NCBI GenBank assembly: GCA_024195585.1
Contig: SWBL01000222.1
Coordinates: 22,770 to 86,769 of the forward strand
Source: Aureobasidium sp. EXF-3400
Taxonomy: Eukaryota; Ascomycota; Dothideomycetes; Dothideales; Saccotheciaceae
Direction: 5' to 3'
Length of the DNA: 64,000 nucleotides
Position numbers and translations under genes: made by a program. Of this stretch, positions 11,198-23,700 are shown one piece after another (position 1 is the first letter of the stretch; each line of letters starts with the position of its first letter). Under the pieces are notes generated by a model. It was not told the DNA's origin. It saw only the letters and a program-made list of their open reading frames with translations, and ran no database searches.

Positions 11198-11310
11198 AGA
11201 CCATGACGGCTGGAATTGAGGATGGCTCTTGGGTTAATGCGACTAATCCAGGGGACCCTCTCGACTATTTGGACAAGGTTCATTTAGGATGTAAGATAGG
11301 ATTGATACCA

Positions 11311-11402
11311 GAAGAAGAGACATCGAAAGGATGGGCAGAAAAGATGTCAAAAGAGAGAAGAAGAGACATCGAAAGATGAGAAGAAGAGACATCAAAAGAA
11401 GA
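11311..11402 (+). repeat. Imperfect purine-rich short repeat downstream of the Clr2 gene
   Basis: The unit gaagaagagacatcgaaag occurs at about 11311, 11357 and 11380 with small changes. The surrounding 150 bp is strongly purine-rich on the plus strand. It lies in the probable 3'UTR or spacer. The rest of the 11198-11952 gap shows no gene. Confidence 0.75.
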
Positions 11403-11952
11403 GAAGATATGTCCAAGAATGAACTGCAACAAGGCAGTTCCAACAGACCAGAATCAATAGGGTCAAGTTATACAGAAAAGGAAATCGATATGCATTGAGC
11501 TCCAACCTTCCAGTCCTCTCTCTACTTTGCTAGCATTGTGCAATTTAATGGCTAGGTCGTACTCGTGTCTTAAGCAAGTAGAACTTACATATTTCTAGAC
11601 AGTCGTGGGTACAGAAGGCAGAAAGTAGAAGTGGTCGGATGTCTGGGGAAGGAACCGTGATGAAAGACGCTGATTGGCGGGTCGGATGCCGGCAAGGGTT
11701 GGACAAGTTTACAAGCAGCAAGCGCGACAAAAGTTCAAAACAAGCTGGACCAAGATTCAAGCGCATCATCGCTACATCTTGACTCTGCACTTTTCCATTC
11801 AGCAGTATACCGAGACACACAACTCGACACATGCCCATTTAGGACCACAGGACGCGACTTGCAACACGCGACTGCAGCTCGGAACGGACCACTTTCACTA
11901 AACCGAGTCCCAGAACAAGACAAGACAGGCGCATCATAGACAAGAGTTGGCC

Positions 11953-14900
11953 ATGTCGAAACGAGTAGCAGACGGACAAGGCGGTGCGGAGAGATATGGT
12001 GGAATGGAGGATCCCCGCGATACAGCAATGGACCCACCGCGCAAGGCGACAGCTGCTCAGTTGGCAAAGCGAAGGTAAGTGAAGTGCATATGCGACAAGT
12101 GACACAGTGACCAACAGCCCGCTCACTCTTTGTTTGTCCAGCATCAAACCCCTCAAGGGACGCCCCGGCTCTTCAAGATCGTCCTCACCATCCAAGACGA
12201 CTCCAGCTCCTGGCTTTGGCAATCCATTTGGCGGTGCCGACAGCAATCCCTTCGGCCAGAGTGCTCCTGCTCCACCAGCTGCTGCCAGTTTCAACTTTGG
12301 TCAGACAACTTCACAAGCACAGAGCAACCCCTTCGGCTCCATGTCGACCTCACAGAGCTTCCCGCCGAACGCTCCTGCAAACGGCAGTGCAAACCCCGCC
12401 GCTTCCTTCTCTTTTGGCCAGTCACAACCTGCCAACGCTCCTGCCTTTGCACCTCCTCCATCATCCGGCTTCAGCTTCGGTGCATCAACACCCACTGGCA
12501 CATCATTCAGCTTCGGCGCAACACCTGCCAAGCCGACACCACAGAACGGCGACGCCAACAAGGCTCCTTCCTTCACATTCGGCTCGACACCTGCCTCGCC
12601 GGGCCCTTCAGCCCCCGCATCGCCTGCACCTGCCTTCAACCCCTTCTCCAGCATGTCGGGTCCCTCGTTTGGCACCACCGAACAGCCCATCACTGCTGCC
12701 GAGATCCACGAGATCGAGTCGGCCGGTCCTCGCCTGAGTCAAGAGGGTAAGCTTGACGCCCTCGCTAACATCGTGCGCCACAGCGAGCCCAAGTATAAGG
12801 TATGTGGTTATCACCTTGTCAAATAACATTCTTGTTCGCTGACTTCTGAGTAGGATGCCGACCTTGGTGGACTCGACCTCTCAGCACTCCCAGCCGCCGT
12901 GCAAAGGAAGATGCTCGACTTTGTGCGCGGCAAATCCGAAACAGTGAGTCTGACAACAATCACCTCTTTCAACCTGCCTCGCTATACAAGATCCCATGGA
13001 TCTGCAGATTCTCATGATGTTCCTTTGTTCGCCTCTCACATGCCCCAAACCTACACACACCTCCCTGCTTTTAGTGAGGAGCACTTCATGACCGATGGCT
13101 CCATCGACGAGGCCAAGCTCGCTCAAGCAGCAGCAGACGCGAACATGCCTGGTGCCTGGCAGACAGGCATTGCTGCTCTGCAGTCACGCTTGGACAGAGA
13201 CAAGCACGGCACGGACCAGATCCACTCGTACCAGTACTTTAGCTCGTCGCAGCAGTCGCAGACTGGGCAGCAACAGCTCAGCTTCACACCCCCTGCAGCA
13301 CAATCCTTTAATCCCAATGCCTTCGCATACGCACGGCCATATCAACCATTCAACAGTGTTGAAGGTGGTCATGTCCCCTTCGTAAATCACCCACACGTCG
13401 AGCAAGACACTCAACATGACATGCTCGACGTTTCCCACCATCACCACGACTTCAACATGCAACCGCAACTACCCTCCGCTCAGCCTTTTGCTAACTTTAC
13501 ACCCTATCAGACACAGCCCGAAGCATCCAAGCCTTCATTCTCCTTCTCGTCCACCACACCCGCACCCGCACCCGCCGCCTCGACATCGTTCAACTTCGGT
13601 GCATCTACCCCTCCTGCTTCCTCATCAAACCAGCCCGAAACCCAATCGTCACCTTTCAAGAGCTTCGGTGCCACTCCTGCTCCAGCCTCCCCTGCACCCT
13701 CTTCAGGCTTCAAGTTTGGCAGCACCGCTGCTGAGCCTGCCAAGAAGGACGACACACCCACCACTTCCGCTTTCGGTGGCTTCGGTACTTCTACCGCCAA
13801 GAAGGACGACACACCAGCAAAGGCTCCTTCTGCCTTCAACTTCGGACCCCCCGCCGCTTCTCCTGCACCCGCACCATCCTCATCATTCAATTTCGGCACT
13901 TCGACGGCTACACCAGCTTCTCCAGCTCCTGCATTCAACTTTGGTGCCACTGCCGAGAAGAAGGACGAAGCAGCTCCCAAACCGCCAGCAACTGCGTTCA
14001 ACTTTGGCTCAGCAGCAACTCCCGCTGCTCCTCCGTCTCCCAAACCTGCTGAGAAGAAGCTTCCTACTCCTTCGTTCGCATTTGGTGCTCCTGCCGATCC
14101 CAAGCCTGCTGATGAAGTGGCATATCCCCAGTTAAATTTTGCACCTACACAATCTGCGTTCACGCCTGCTGCTGCTCCGGAATCTCCCAAGCCTCAAAAT
14201 GCTGGTCTCGGAAACTCTATGTTCAACAGCGCGCCCGCTCAGCAAAAGCCCGCCGAATCTGCCTTCAAGGGTTTCGGCAGCTCTGCCTCAGCTCCTGCCC
14301 AAGCAAGCACAACATCGCCTTCGTTCGGGTTTGGTTCCTCTGTCAGCGCACAAGCTCCTGCTCCCCCCAGTAGATCCGAGTCTCGCACAAGCACCGCTCT
14401 CTCGGCACCTGTCACTTCTTCCGGTGTTGCCACTCCCCCGGCTTCTCCTCAACTCCCGCCTTCCGAGCTGGAGTCTTCGTTGATCAAACAGGTCAACGAG
14501 TCTCTGCGTTCTTACCTTGCATCGGCTGATACTTCGCGGGACTGGAGCGCCGTCGTACGCTTCTACCTCGAACAAATTGCCGACATTCGTTCTGGAGACA
14601 GTGCTGCACCTTCCACAGCGGCCATCGAATCTTCAAGTGCGCCCAAGTTGATCACTGCTCCTTTGGCTCCTTCGAACACCCGCGGTGAGAAGCGTCCCGC
14701 TGATGAGGAGGTCACAAAGGAAGACGAACACAGCAAGCGTGCTAAGCAAGGCTCCACTGTCTCCACCCCCAGCAAGCCAGCATTCAATATGTCTACCATG
14801 AGTTCCGGATCACCCAGCGGCAAGCCTCTCTCACAGACCGCTTCTTTGTTCGACAACATCTTGAGCAGCCCCGACAAGCCCCAGACTCCTCAACCCGCAA

Positions 14901-16486
14901 ACGTCTTCTCGGCTTCTGCAAACAAGGATCCAGCTCCTCCCGCTACCGCTCCTCAAGCCAAGTCGAACCCCTTCGGCACCATTGCTCGCAACGTCTCTGC
15001 TACTCCCGGTCCCAGCGCTCCCAAGACCAGCTTTGTCCCCCCTGCTGGAGCTCAAGCATTGCCATCCTCTAACAACGGTACATCTGCTCCATCTCCTTTC
15101 CAGATCCCAAAGTTTGGTGGTAGCTCCACTCCTTCGTCTGCGCCTGCATCTGGCTTCCAGCTTCCCAAGTTCGGTGGTGGCTCTTCTACTGCCGCTCCCA
15201 GCTTCCTTGGCTCATTTGGGCAGAAGGCTGCCGAGCAAGAGGCCAAAGAACGTGAAAAGCGCAAGGAAGAGGACATGGACTCTGATGAGGACGAGGAAGA
15301 GTGGGAGAGAAAGGATGCTGAGAAGCAGGCCCAGAAGAAGGCTGAGCTCTTGGCCGCCAGTCAAGCTCTCAAGTTCAACGTCGACACTTCCAAGAAGCCT
15401 GCTAGCTCCGCTTCAGCCGTCTTCTCATTCAGTGGTACACCTGTATCTACTGCAAACTCATCTGCATCATCCAACATCTTTGGCAATCTCTCTGGCAGCA
15501 AGCCTGATGATGAGGATAACGACGGTGACACTGACGAAGACGAGGATGTCCATGCCGCTCTGACCAACGCCAGCCCTGCTAAGGCCTCCGCTGGTAAGAG
15601 TCTGTTCGAGCGTGTCTCTTTCGACGCCGAGAAGGAGAAGACAGCCGATGCTCCTAGCGCTTCTTTCAAGTTTAGCTCATTCGGTAGTTCCGGTGCTGCT
15701 GACAACACCTGGAAGGGTAGCGATCCCATCAAGTTCGGCGCCAGCACAGCTACTGCAGGTACTACCACTCCTGATGGATCACCTGCTAAGACTCCTGCTC
15801 CCAAGTTCAACTTCGGTGGTGCTTCACAGACTGCTGAAAAGTCATCTCCTTTCAGTGGTATGATGGGTGCCAAGCCTGCCGCGTCTGGTAGCATCTTCGA
15901 CGCTGCAAAGCCCTCGGCTCCTACGACCGGCTTCTCATTTGGTGGTGCTCCTTCAGGACTTGCACCTCCTTCTGGATCCTCGGTATTCGCTTCGGCTGCT
16001 ACTTCGCGCGCTACAACTCCTGGTGCCACTACTACCGATGCCGAAGGCAGTGCTGCTGAGTCCGAACCCAGCGATACGCCAAACGACGCACAGAAGGACT
16101 TGACCTCCCTCACTGCCGACGACATCGCAAACTACAACCTCGTTCACGAAGCACGCTGTAAGGTGACGAAACTTGTCAAGGGCGAGGACAACAAGGCCGG
16201 ATCATGGGTCAGCCAAGGTGTCGGTCCCATTCGCATCCTTGCTTCAAAGGAGACATCCAAGCCTCGTATCCTCATGCGCGCCGATCCGTCCGGTAAAGTT
16301 GGTCTGAACTTCAACGCACTTCTCAACCCTGCCTTGTATATGATCAAGGCTCCCAAGATGGTACAGGTCAGCGTCCCTGCCGAAGGCAAGAAAGTCGAGT
16401 CTTTCATGTGCATGTTCAAGGATGAGGCCAAGGCAAAGGAGTTCTTGGAGAAGCTCCATGAGGCTATCACCAAAGCTCAAGGTTAG
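11953..16486 (+). CDS. nup2: Nucleoporin Nup2 (FG repeats plus C-terminal Ran-binding domain)
   Basis: Exons are 11953-12074, 12142-12799 and 12854-16486, giving up to 1,470 residues. The N-terminus MSKRVADGQGGAERYGG resembles the start of yeast Nup2 and is followed by a basic KRRSIKPLKGRPG segment, the importin-alpha-binding type of N-terminus. The middle is dominated by FG motifs (SFNFG, FKFG, FSFG, NPFG) in Ser/Pro/Ala-rich sequence, the disordered permeability-barrier region of the nuclear pore. An acidic block (MDSDEDEEEWERKD) lies near residue 1060. The last ~130 residues are a RanBP1-type domain (EARCKVTKLVKGEDNKAGSW, then GVGPIRIL, KPRILMRAD, GKVGLNFNALL). Nup2 is a mobile nuclear-basket nucleoporin that helps release cargo from importin-alpha. 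A GTGAGT at 12944 may start an extra 138-bp in-frame intron. Confidence 0.93.
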
Positions 16487-17700
16487 CAACATGGGATGAG
16501 GGAACACAAGGTACGACAGAAGATGCGTGACAGAATGCATCGCAATCTGCGACACTGATGACTTGAAGAACTTTCTCTCTGTTCTCTTTCATTCTTTTGA
16601 GCTTTGGTATGATGGTTTTTTTCTTTGGTCTTGGACGGGAAGGTCAGGTTGTAACGGCGTTCTTGTTTTCCGCAGTGGTTGTTCCTTCTTCATTTTAGAG
16701 CTTAGAGCTCCTTCCCGTTGCTTCCCTCTTTCTATGAACATGTTACTTTTTACTTTTCACTTCAAACGCGTTTACTGTACACATCTGCCTCCTGTTTCTG
16801 TGAATGAAAAGTAAGGTTACATCTCCCTCCTTTCTTTTATCCTGTCCGTGAACGGCCATCGCTGTGAAGAATGCACGATAGAACTGAAACTACAGATCAG
16901 GTGCGGGATATACAGGTCTCCAACGTCCTCGGAGCTTGTATGCCTCTTACGCGGAGCTCTTCACAACCAACAACCAAACCTTTCCACTGCGGTCTCTCTT
17001 TCGGTTTCGAACTAGAGATCTGCGACTCACATGCGCATTTTTAACGGGATTTATAGAGCTTGAGGGGTATAGCTTTCTGAGGAATAGACCCTAGAAGTGG
17101 TGTTGCGTGTGCGCCGGGAATATAAATGGTTGCGTCAACCGGGGATAACGCTGATCATTGAAGGCGGGGATATGGCGATGACCATTCGAGTACGTGTTGT
17201 CTATACAAGGTTTTTCGAAAGAGATGCTGTATGGTAGATCGAGTTACTAGGAGCTACAGATGTTAGTACTTATACGGAAGGTTAGGCAAGTTTTAAAGTA
17301 TACCAGTTTTTCGGGATTAAGGTGAAGTTTCGAATCCTCGATGGTAACGAGTATTAAGAAGTGCTGACGTGGATATATGATTTGTAAAGGCATGGGATGG
17401 TCTGGTATGTTCTATTATGCTGTATCTGCCGTAGCAAGGCTGAAGAGAAACAGAGGTGATAGATAAAGAAAGAGGAATGGAGAGAGAGAAAGATCAGTGA
17501 TAGATGACGAGGAGCAAATGCTTCTGGGAGCACTGGAGTCAGAAGACCAGGCACATCACAGTTAACAATACTGGATGGTGCTTTGACCGTGGCATAGGCA
17601 GGAAGTGATACGTTGGATATTAAGCATTGACGTGTGTGAGGGTCGAATACCAGACAAGTGCGTTCGACAAGCGTGAGATTCGAAGAGACAATCGTGGATT
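16487..17700. other. Nup2 3' flank and start of a 7.2-kb gene desert
   Basis: The first few hundred bases are T-rich on the plus strand, as expected for a 3'UTR. The rest holds only short scattered frames. I see no RNA gene or mobile element. Confidence 0.5.
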
Positions 17701-17710
17701 CAACGCGTGC

Positions 17711-17836
17711 CAGCCTCCCCTGAAAATGCCCACAAAGCGAGCACGAAGAGTCTGTGGACCGTCCATCTCATGGCAGTCTTCTCTGAAAGCACTCACACAG
17801 CGAGTATGGAGAGTCTGGAGACCATCTGTCTCATGA
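17711..17836 (+). repeat. Degenerate ~63-bp tandem duplication
   Basis: Two adjacent units (about 17711-17773 and 17774-17836) align along their length: cctcccctgaaaatgcccac / cttctctgaaagcactcaca, then agagtctgtggaccgtccat / agagtctggagaccatctgt, each ending ctcatg. The unit is close to 21 codons, and both strands stay open across it (minus-strand segments HETDGLQTLHTRCVSAFRED and HEMDGPQTLRARFVGIFRGG). It may be a remnant of a repeated coding region or chance. Confidence 0.6.
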
Positions 17837-18255
17837 CTTCCCTCCGTATCAAGAAAAAGCATGACTGATGTCCATTCGCCATATCGCCATATCTTAATAG
17901 CCCCAACATATGAATGCTGTGCCACACTTCTCGTAAGCCCCACAACTTGTTTCTGTGCCTCTCTTCTCGCTTACAACAAGACCCCAAGCTGTTGATTATT
18001 AAACACCCAGCTCACAGGAACTGACACCTACAGGAACGACGCGGGTGAGGGTCTGTGTACGGTGTATGCTGTGCATGCTGTGCATGCGTTGGCGCTATCT
18101 TGTGTCAGATAAAGCAGCAAGCATATGCAGGGTCTCCAATAGCTGACTCCTTACCGTTTGCCTACCCCATGAGTCGATACTGTACGGCGACGCCGTGACG
18201 GTTGGGCTATGGAGTGAGAGAGCTGGATTAAGAGCTGGCTCGAGAGCTGACCATC

Positions 18256-18364
18256 GTTGATAAGCCACTACGGCGCATACAAGTACAGACAGAACAGCTG
18301 ATAAGCCACTGTGGCACGTACAGGTACTTGCGAACGGCTGATAAACCGCTGTGGCACGTACAAG
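18256..18364 (+). repeat. Three degenerate ~41-bp direct repeats
   Basis: Units start near 18256, 18298 and 18338 and share ctgataagccactgtggcac or close variants, then (g/c)tacaag or tacagg. Neighbouring units differ by several substitutions. They sit inside the gene desert with no associated reading frame that I trust. Confidence 0.65.
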
Positions 18365-21300
18365 ATAGATGCTTGTAAACGAGTGCCGAAGGAAGACATG
18401 TTCGTTGGACGATGAACCAAGTGTTTCGGAGGGCAGGCCGTATAGGCGACCGACTAAACGACAAGCGATGGTTAGTCTAAGCGAATACTCAAGTATACCA
18501 CGACTTGGAATTTGCGACAAAAGCCGTTCTGTCTTGCGACGAAGGTAGCGAGAACAGTCGTAAGAGCCCAATCGCAAAGACTCAGCTGCATATTCAAGCG
18601 CAACGAATTGTATGCATTGACTCGAAACAATATCGACAAAATGCAGGAGGCTGCACGAATGACGAGCTCACAGAGCTGGCTGCTGCGCCGACGAGAATTT
18701 TTCTGCCCTGCTGATCACAGCTCTGCAGAGAGATCCACAGGAACAGGAGGTCACTGCAGAACCCACCCACTGCTGCATATGTGCAATGCAGGTGCAAGTT
18801 GCATCTCGGTAGTCCCGTCGCTTAACAAGCAAAGGCCTTTGCACAATTCGTTTCGAACGCAATGACTGAAACCTCTGAGATATTGGAAATCCACTGTCTT
18901 GGGTCCACTGTCGTGGGTCGTTCAGCAAAGATGCCGCCCGCGTAGTGGCGTGCAGAAGTACTTCATGCACCATATCAATAGTTTGGACGAGGTACCAATG
19001 GTGGGGTAAAAGGTGGACGTCCAAAAAGTGCAAGTGTACACGGAGAAAATGTCCGGGATGATGGCGTAAAGGCGCAAGCCACGTCAAAGCTCTAGACGGC
19101 AGCAGATCACTCCAGGCCAGGGTCATACTTTTGGTGCACAGTTTTACTCTACCAACTTGTCTTCTTTGCCTTGTGTCAGAGGTGCTTCCACCTAGACCAG
19201 TCGAGGCACAAGAAAGTATTTCCTGACTGACAGAAGCATCTGTAAGGTTTCGAGGTGACCGGAAAATATATGAAGTCCAGGCCCGGGTAGGAGAAATCTC
19301 CGCCTTGTCGCTAAAGGCGGCATTCGCGAGACAAGCCGTGGCCTCGCGTGAGCAGCCGACGGCACTTTGTCGTCTATCGTATACCAAAAGACTGACAGCA
19401 GCAGTAGCCGACAGCAGACACCAACCCTCGAAGCTGCATCGACCTGAACGAGACAATTATCGGAGCCGAAAGCCGCAGGACCCTGAAAAGCCGAAAGCGG
19501 TAATCTGTGAGCGAGGTGCGAGAGATCACTCGGCGAAGCCGACCCAGATTGACTCACAGATAAAGACTTCGGGACAGCCGGCGAGGCGCGCGCATATCTA
19601 CGCAGAGCGACAAGCACCTCGCGAAATGGATACAAGAATGGGAAAGAAGAAACGGAGTCGTGAAAAGCCGATGGTGGTACGACGCCGACAGTTTGACCGT
19701 AGAGCCGCAGGGTCTGTTCTGGGCGGTCTGTATAGAATTTTTGGGCGCGAGCTGAAAGCTGGCACACAACGGATGATTTTGAACGAGTCAACGGGGTCTT
19801 CCACAGGGCTGGTTATGAGTTTCTGGTTTGCGCAACGGTTTGGGTCACAAGTCTTGCTGACACGAAAGTTTACGAGCGGTAAAATGCGGCCCAGGATGGG
19901 ATATCCCTGCTGAATCAAGAGAGTTGTATTGACAGCTCTCAGCGTCAGCAAGACATTGATGTGCAGTGCACCGCGCGTAAGCAATTCGCAGCCGCGGAGG
20001 GATTCACAAGCCGTTTCGTAGGTATGAATATCGAGTAAGCAATTCTGTGCCTCACTTCCAAACAACCGAGGTATGTTTTATGGCACTCTGTAGGAACAGA
20101 CATCCTCAGGCAGAGAGTCCAAGCACGGGGCAGATGTTTACAGGGAGTACTGGCGATACGTGCGCAAGTACAGCAGCAAGAACAACCGCGCAAATCGAAG
20201 CGTGCCGTAGAGTAGGGCGTTCCTGGCCCTTATGTTTCAGAACGCCCAGCAGCCTCAGGAACCGTAGAACAATCTTAGGACTCGGTAGAGCTTTGTCGGC
20301 ATGTTTGAGACGAGCTGTGGTCTATCGGAATAGCCTAATGATATGTCTGTCGGTATGACCGACAATCACAACCAGCCAGATAGTAAGCAAGACAACAGCT
20401 GTGTGTTGCACCCTCCGTAACAACGGCCGAGGAACGAGTTACGAGACCGGTAGAGCCTTCAACGTCTTCTTGCAAGTGAACCATCTTTGAAGGTGGGTGG
20501 TGGGGCGGTATAGCAAGCATAGACTTTGCAAGAGCAGTGTGAAGAGTCCGCTCGAAATAACATAGACTAGTTCGTGGCATGAAGAATCCGGACACGAGTG
20601 GTCGGAGTCCGATGCTACGGAAGAAAAACCGTTGGACGACGACGCGCACAACTCGAGATGGCTGGGGCTGTGCACACGAAACGTTTGACCCAGCGACGCT
20701 GGCAAGTTGCAACAGTACAGAAGTAAGAAAAATCGCAGGCTTGTGGAAAGACACGGTGCAGCACTCCGCAGACATGGCGACGCACGATGCAGGTGCAAGG
20801 AAACAACAAACATGATCAAGGTTTGTGCTACACAGATGATGGCGGGGTTGTGCATCAGATCTGCAAGATGGCGGGAGATCATGCAGAGTCAAATCCAGAA
20901 ATGCTCCGGTGGCAGCAGAGAACTTCAGCGCTGAGGTCAAGAGCTGTGATAGCGACAAAGCGCGACGCGCGAAGTAGCTGGTCCCGAACCGCTTGAAGGA
21001 ACCGAGCGTCGACATCCTTAACGTCTTGCGGCACCAGGATTCCGAGTATCTACTATCTGGTGGCTTGTTTGTTTGCTTGCTTGCCCTACCGAAGATGTAG
21101 ATCCTCTACACTTTGTTGAGACACGTTCAGCTCAAGAGTCGAAGGATTCGACCACCGCACCGACCGAGAGCTGATGGAGAACAAGACAGACAAGCGTGTG
21201 GGGCAGACGGCTCCTCTGGTTCATAGAAATCTGTCCCGGGTGAGTGAGTATAGATTCGGTATCCTTGTCATGTTGGGACTCGACTATCGAAATGCCCTGT

Positions 21301-23700
21301 AGTGGTACACATCAGTGATGGAGGCACTCCTCGAAACTCTGACCAAACAATGGTAGCATTCATGCAGAGCTATTGCTTCGGTGAAGTCTCTCGGCTCGCT
21401 TTGGTAAGATGGCAGACACGTGAAGAAGTGGATCAACGCAAGAAATGTCGGACCAGACTACTGGAGTCTGTATGTCGGATCTTGATCCACCTTACAATCG
21501 CCTTGTAAGGCAGCTCCGATATGTCGATCAGTGAGGTTGGCAGCAAGACAACACCAAAGCATGTTGTACAAGCGTGCTTGAATCATGCGAGATGTCAATC
21601 GGAAGTACAATGATGTTTGTCCCTTAGGTTCGTGTCCAATGACGCGTGAACAGAAGAAGCATATGCCGTATGCGACGAGTGTGACGCAAAATGTAGAACA
21701 TGTTTGGAGGTTACCAGTAAACATGACACTCCGGTAGACCTACTATGAGCCCGAGGAAGTGGCTGCCGGAGTCGCCGTCCTCGGAAGACGCCAATTTGGG
21801 AAGTGATGTTCGGCAACACTTGTAAGGAACAAGACGTCAGGTGTTCTCGAAAGAGCTCGACACGCTGTCAGGTGCGTCGGATGGCTTGTTTGGGACAATG
21901 AGAAAAGAGGCTTGTAGGTAAGACATTCGAACGGTGGTGTCGATCGCGAATTCCGTTCTCTAACGGAGAATGTCGTCGTGTCTCGGGAATATATATTCAG
22001 AAACTCGAGGAGTGGAGAGGCAGCAGACCAGACAGTTGAAGTAGATAAGACACTTGCTGCAGGTACAGAGCGTAGTCTCGGGAGATTTGATACTGTAGTA
22101 GGCTTTGCTATTGAATGAAGGACATGTGCTCCGCCGTTGCTCATTGGTCAGAAGGCTGTGGAAATAGAGATCATCGGCCCAAGTAGGAAGGCGGCATGGA
22201 AGCTACCTCATGAATCGTAGTTAGCACTGCAGTAAGATTATTAACTCTGTGGACTGTCGTGGGCGTGAGAAATTGGCTCTATGGATTGTCGCGGACTGTG
22301 CTGTGCGGGCGCAAAGGGCAGTGCTTCGGGCTTGTGCAGTCCTTGTTTGAGATTACGAAAAGCTTATGAGAGGTTCTTGCGGCCGGATTGGAGACTCGCA
22401 CATTACTGGGAAGGATTCTGGGGCGTGCATGATTAGACAAGGACATCCCTGTGATAATCAGGTTTGCATATAGCTGTCGCAACATTGTTGTGAACATGTT
22501 TTCTGCGATGCTGCCGATGCTGCAGACGCGGAAGTATGACTCGAGGTGGCTTGGTCGCCTGGCCAGCATGAGTGGGTAGAACTGGACGGCAGGAGAGTAC
22601 CATGAGAGTTTCCATGACTTTTGGCAGTAAATGAGCAGGGTCAAGCTGATGATGCTGGAAGATGGGCTTGAAGCTAGAAGCCACAAGTTCGGTACGGAAT
22701 GCCAATACTGCGGAGTGCGGTGGCAGCCAAAAAGTGTTGCGCAGTTTACATTTCTTGTCCTCTATTGCTGCAAACAGGCTTCAACCTTCGCCCTCATCCA
22801 TGATGGCAAACACCAACGTCCCGGAACAGTGGTATCGTGGCTACATATCGCAATCGATTGTGTCTTGTCTTAGGTTATCAGTGACGTTGGCGATCCCGTA
22901 CGTCAGTCAGCAAGCACAGTGCAAAACGGCGCGTGTGAAGGTAAGAGCGAGGTCGCGGTGTCGAGATGATCGAAGCGACGTTGCAAAGCCGTTGCAGGAT
23001 TTGCGGCTTCCAGCGTCTCGCGAATTTGCCAGTGTCGCACGGCACGCAACTGAGCTGACGGCGAGTGGCCGAGCAAGCTGGACGTTGCCAAAAAGCCGTT
23101 GTTGTCCAGCTGTGCGACAACCGTCGTGATAGTGATGCGACCAGCCCGCCGAACGTTGTTTTCCCTCTGCCTTGCCCTTGCAATTCCTTCACGCGACCGT
23201 TGCTATCCCATCAGCGGGGCCGGGTTGAGTGAAACCTCAACCAAAGACATTCTGAACGGCCTGCCGTAGTCCAGCAAGCCGTATTGTGAAGCAGCTTGTG
23301 TCACTTCCCTGCGCCGTAGAGGTTTGAGATATTATATTAACCAGCTCCTGCTACCCGTTCAAAAATCTCCAACAGCTCACATTCATATACGACCTCCTTC
23401 GCCGATCCATCCAGGAATAGAGAGACTCTTATACATACCAACACACGAACACGACAGCCTATCCACCACCCAAAGTTACACAGCACGGCACCAACAGTCA
23501 AGGAAACGCTCTGCTTGCATATTCCTGTCTAAAACCCCACTTCCCAGCCCCGCTCGTCACTGTTTACACTGTTGTCGACCGCTCGACTTTGGCCAAACGG
23601 CATCTTTTTTTCACTGCTGGCTTTTTACTTGAAGGCGCCGCGTCCTCCAATTCTTTCTCTCCAACCACCAATCCACAATACACTCGTTCACATCAGAAAC
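18365..23700. other. Gene desert, remainder, ending in the 23.7-kb gene promoter
   Basis: More than 5 kb with many overlapping 60-230-codon frames on both strands (for example 19305-19913 plus and 20335-21015 minus). None shows recognisable motifs, conserved composition or clear splice structure. GC content is not obviously low and CpA/TpG are not depleted, so it does not look like RIP-ruined repeat. The last ~400 bp (23300-23700), rich in CAC/CTT motifs, look like the 5' leader of the 23701 gene. A non-coding RNA or a fast-evolving gene could be hidden here. Confidence 0.45.

Noticed and set aside
12301..16473. Long open frames on the opposite strand and other frames of nup2.
   Set aside because: Shadow frames caused by the biased codon use of the FG/Pro/Ser-rich gene. 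The forward reading has FG repeats and a Ran-binding domain.
19192..19913. Two overlapping open frames of about 200 codons on opposite strands.
   Set aside because: No motif, no splice partners, and mirrored openness on both strands, which is what chance gives in GC-balanced DNA.
20335..21015. 226-codon minus-strand open frame in the gene desert.
   Set aside because: No recognisable domain, very high Cys/Arg/Ser content, and no supporting structure.
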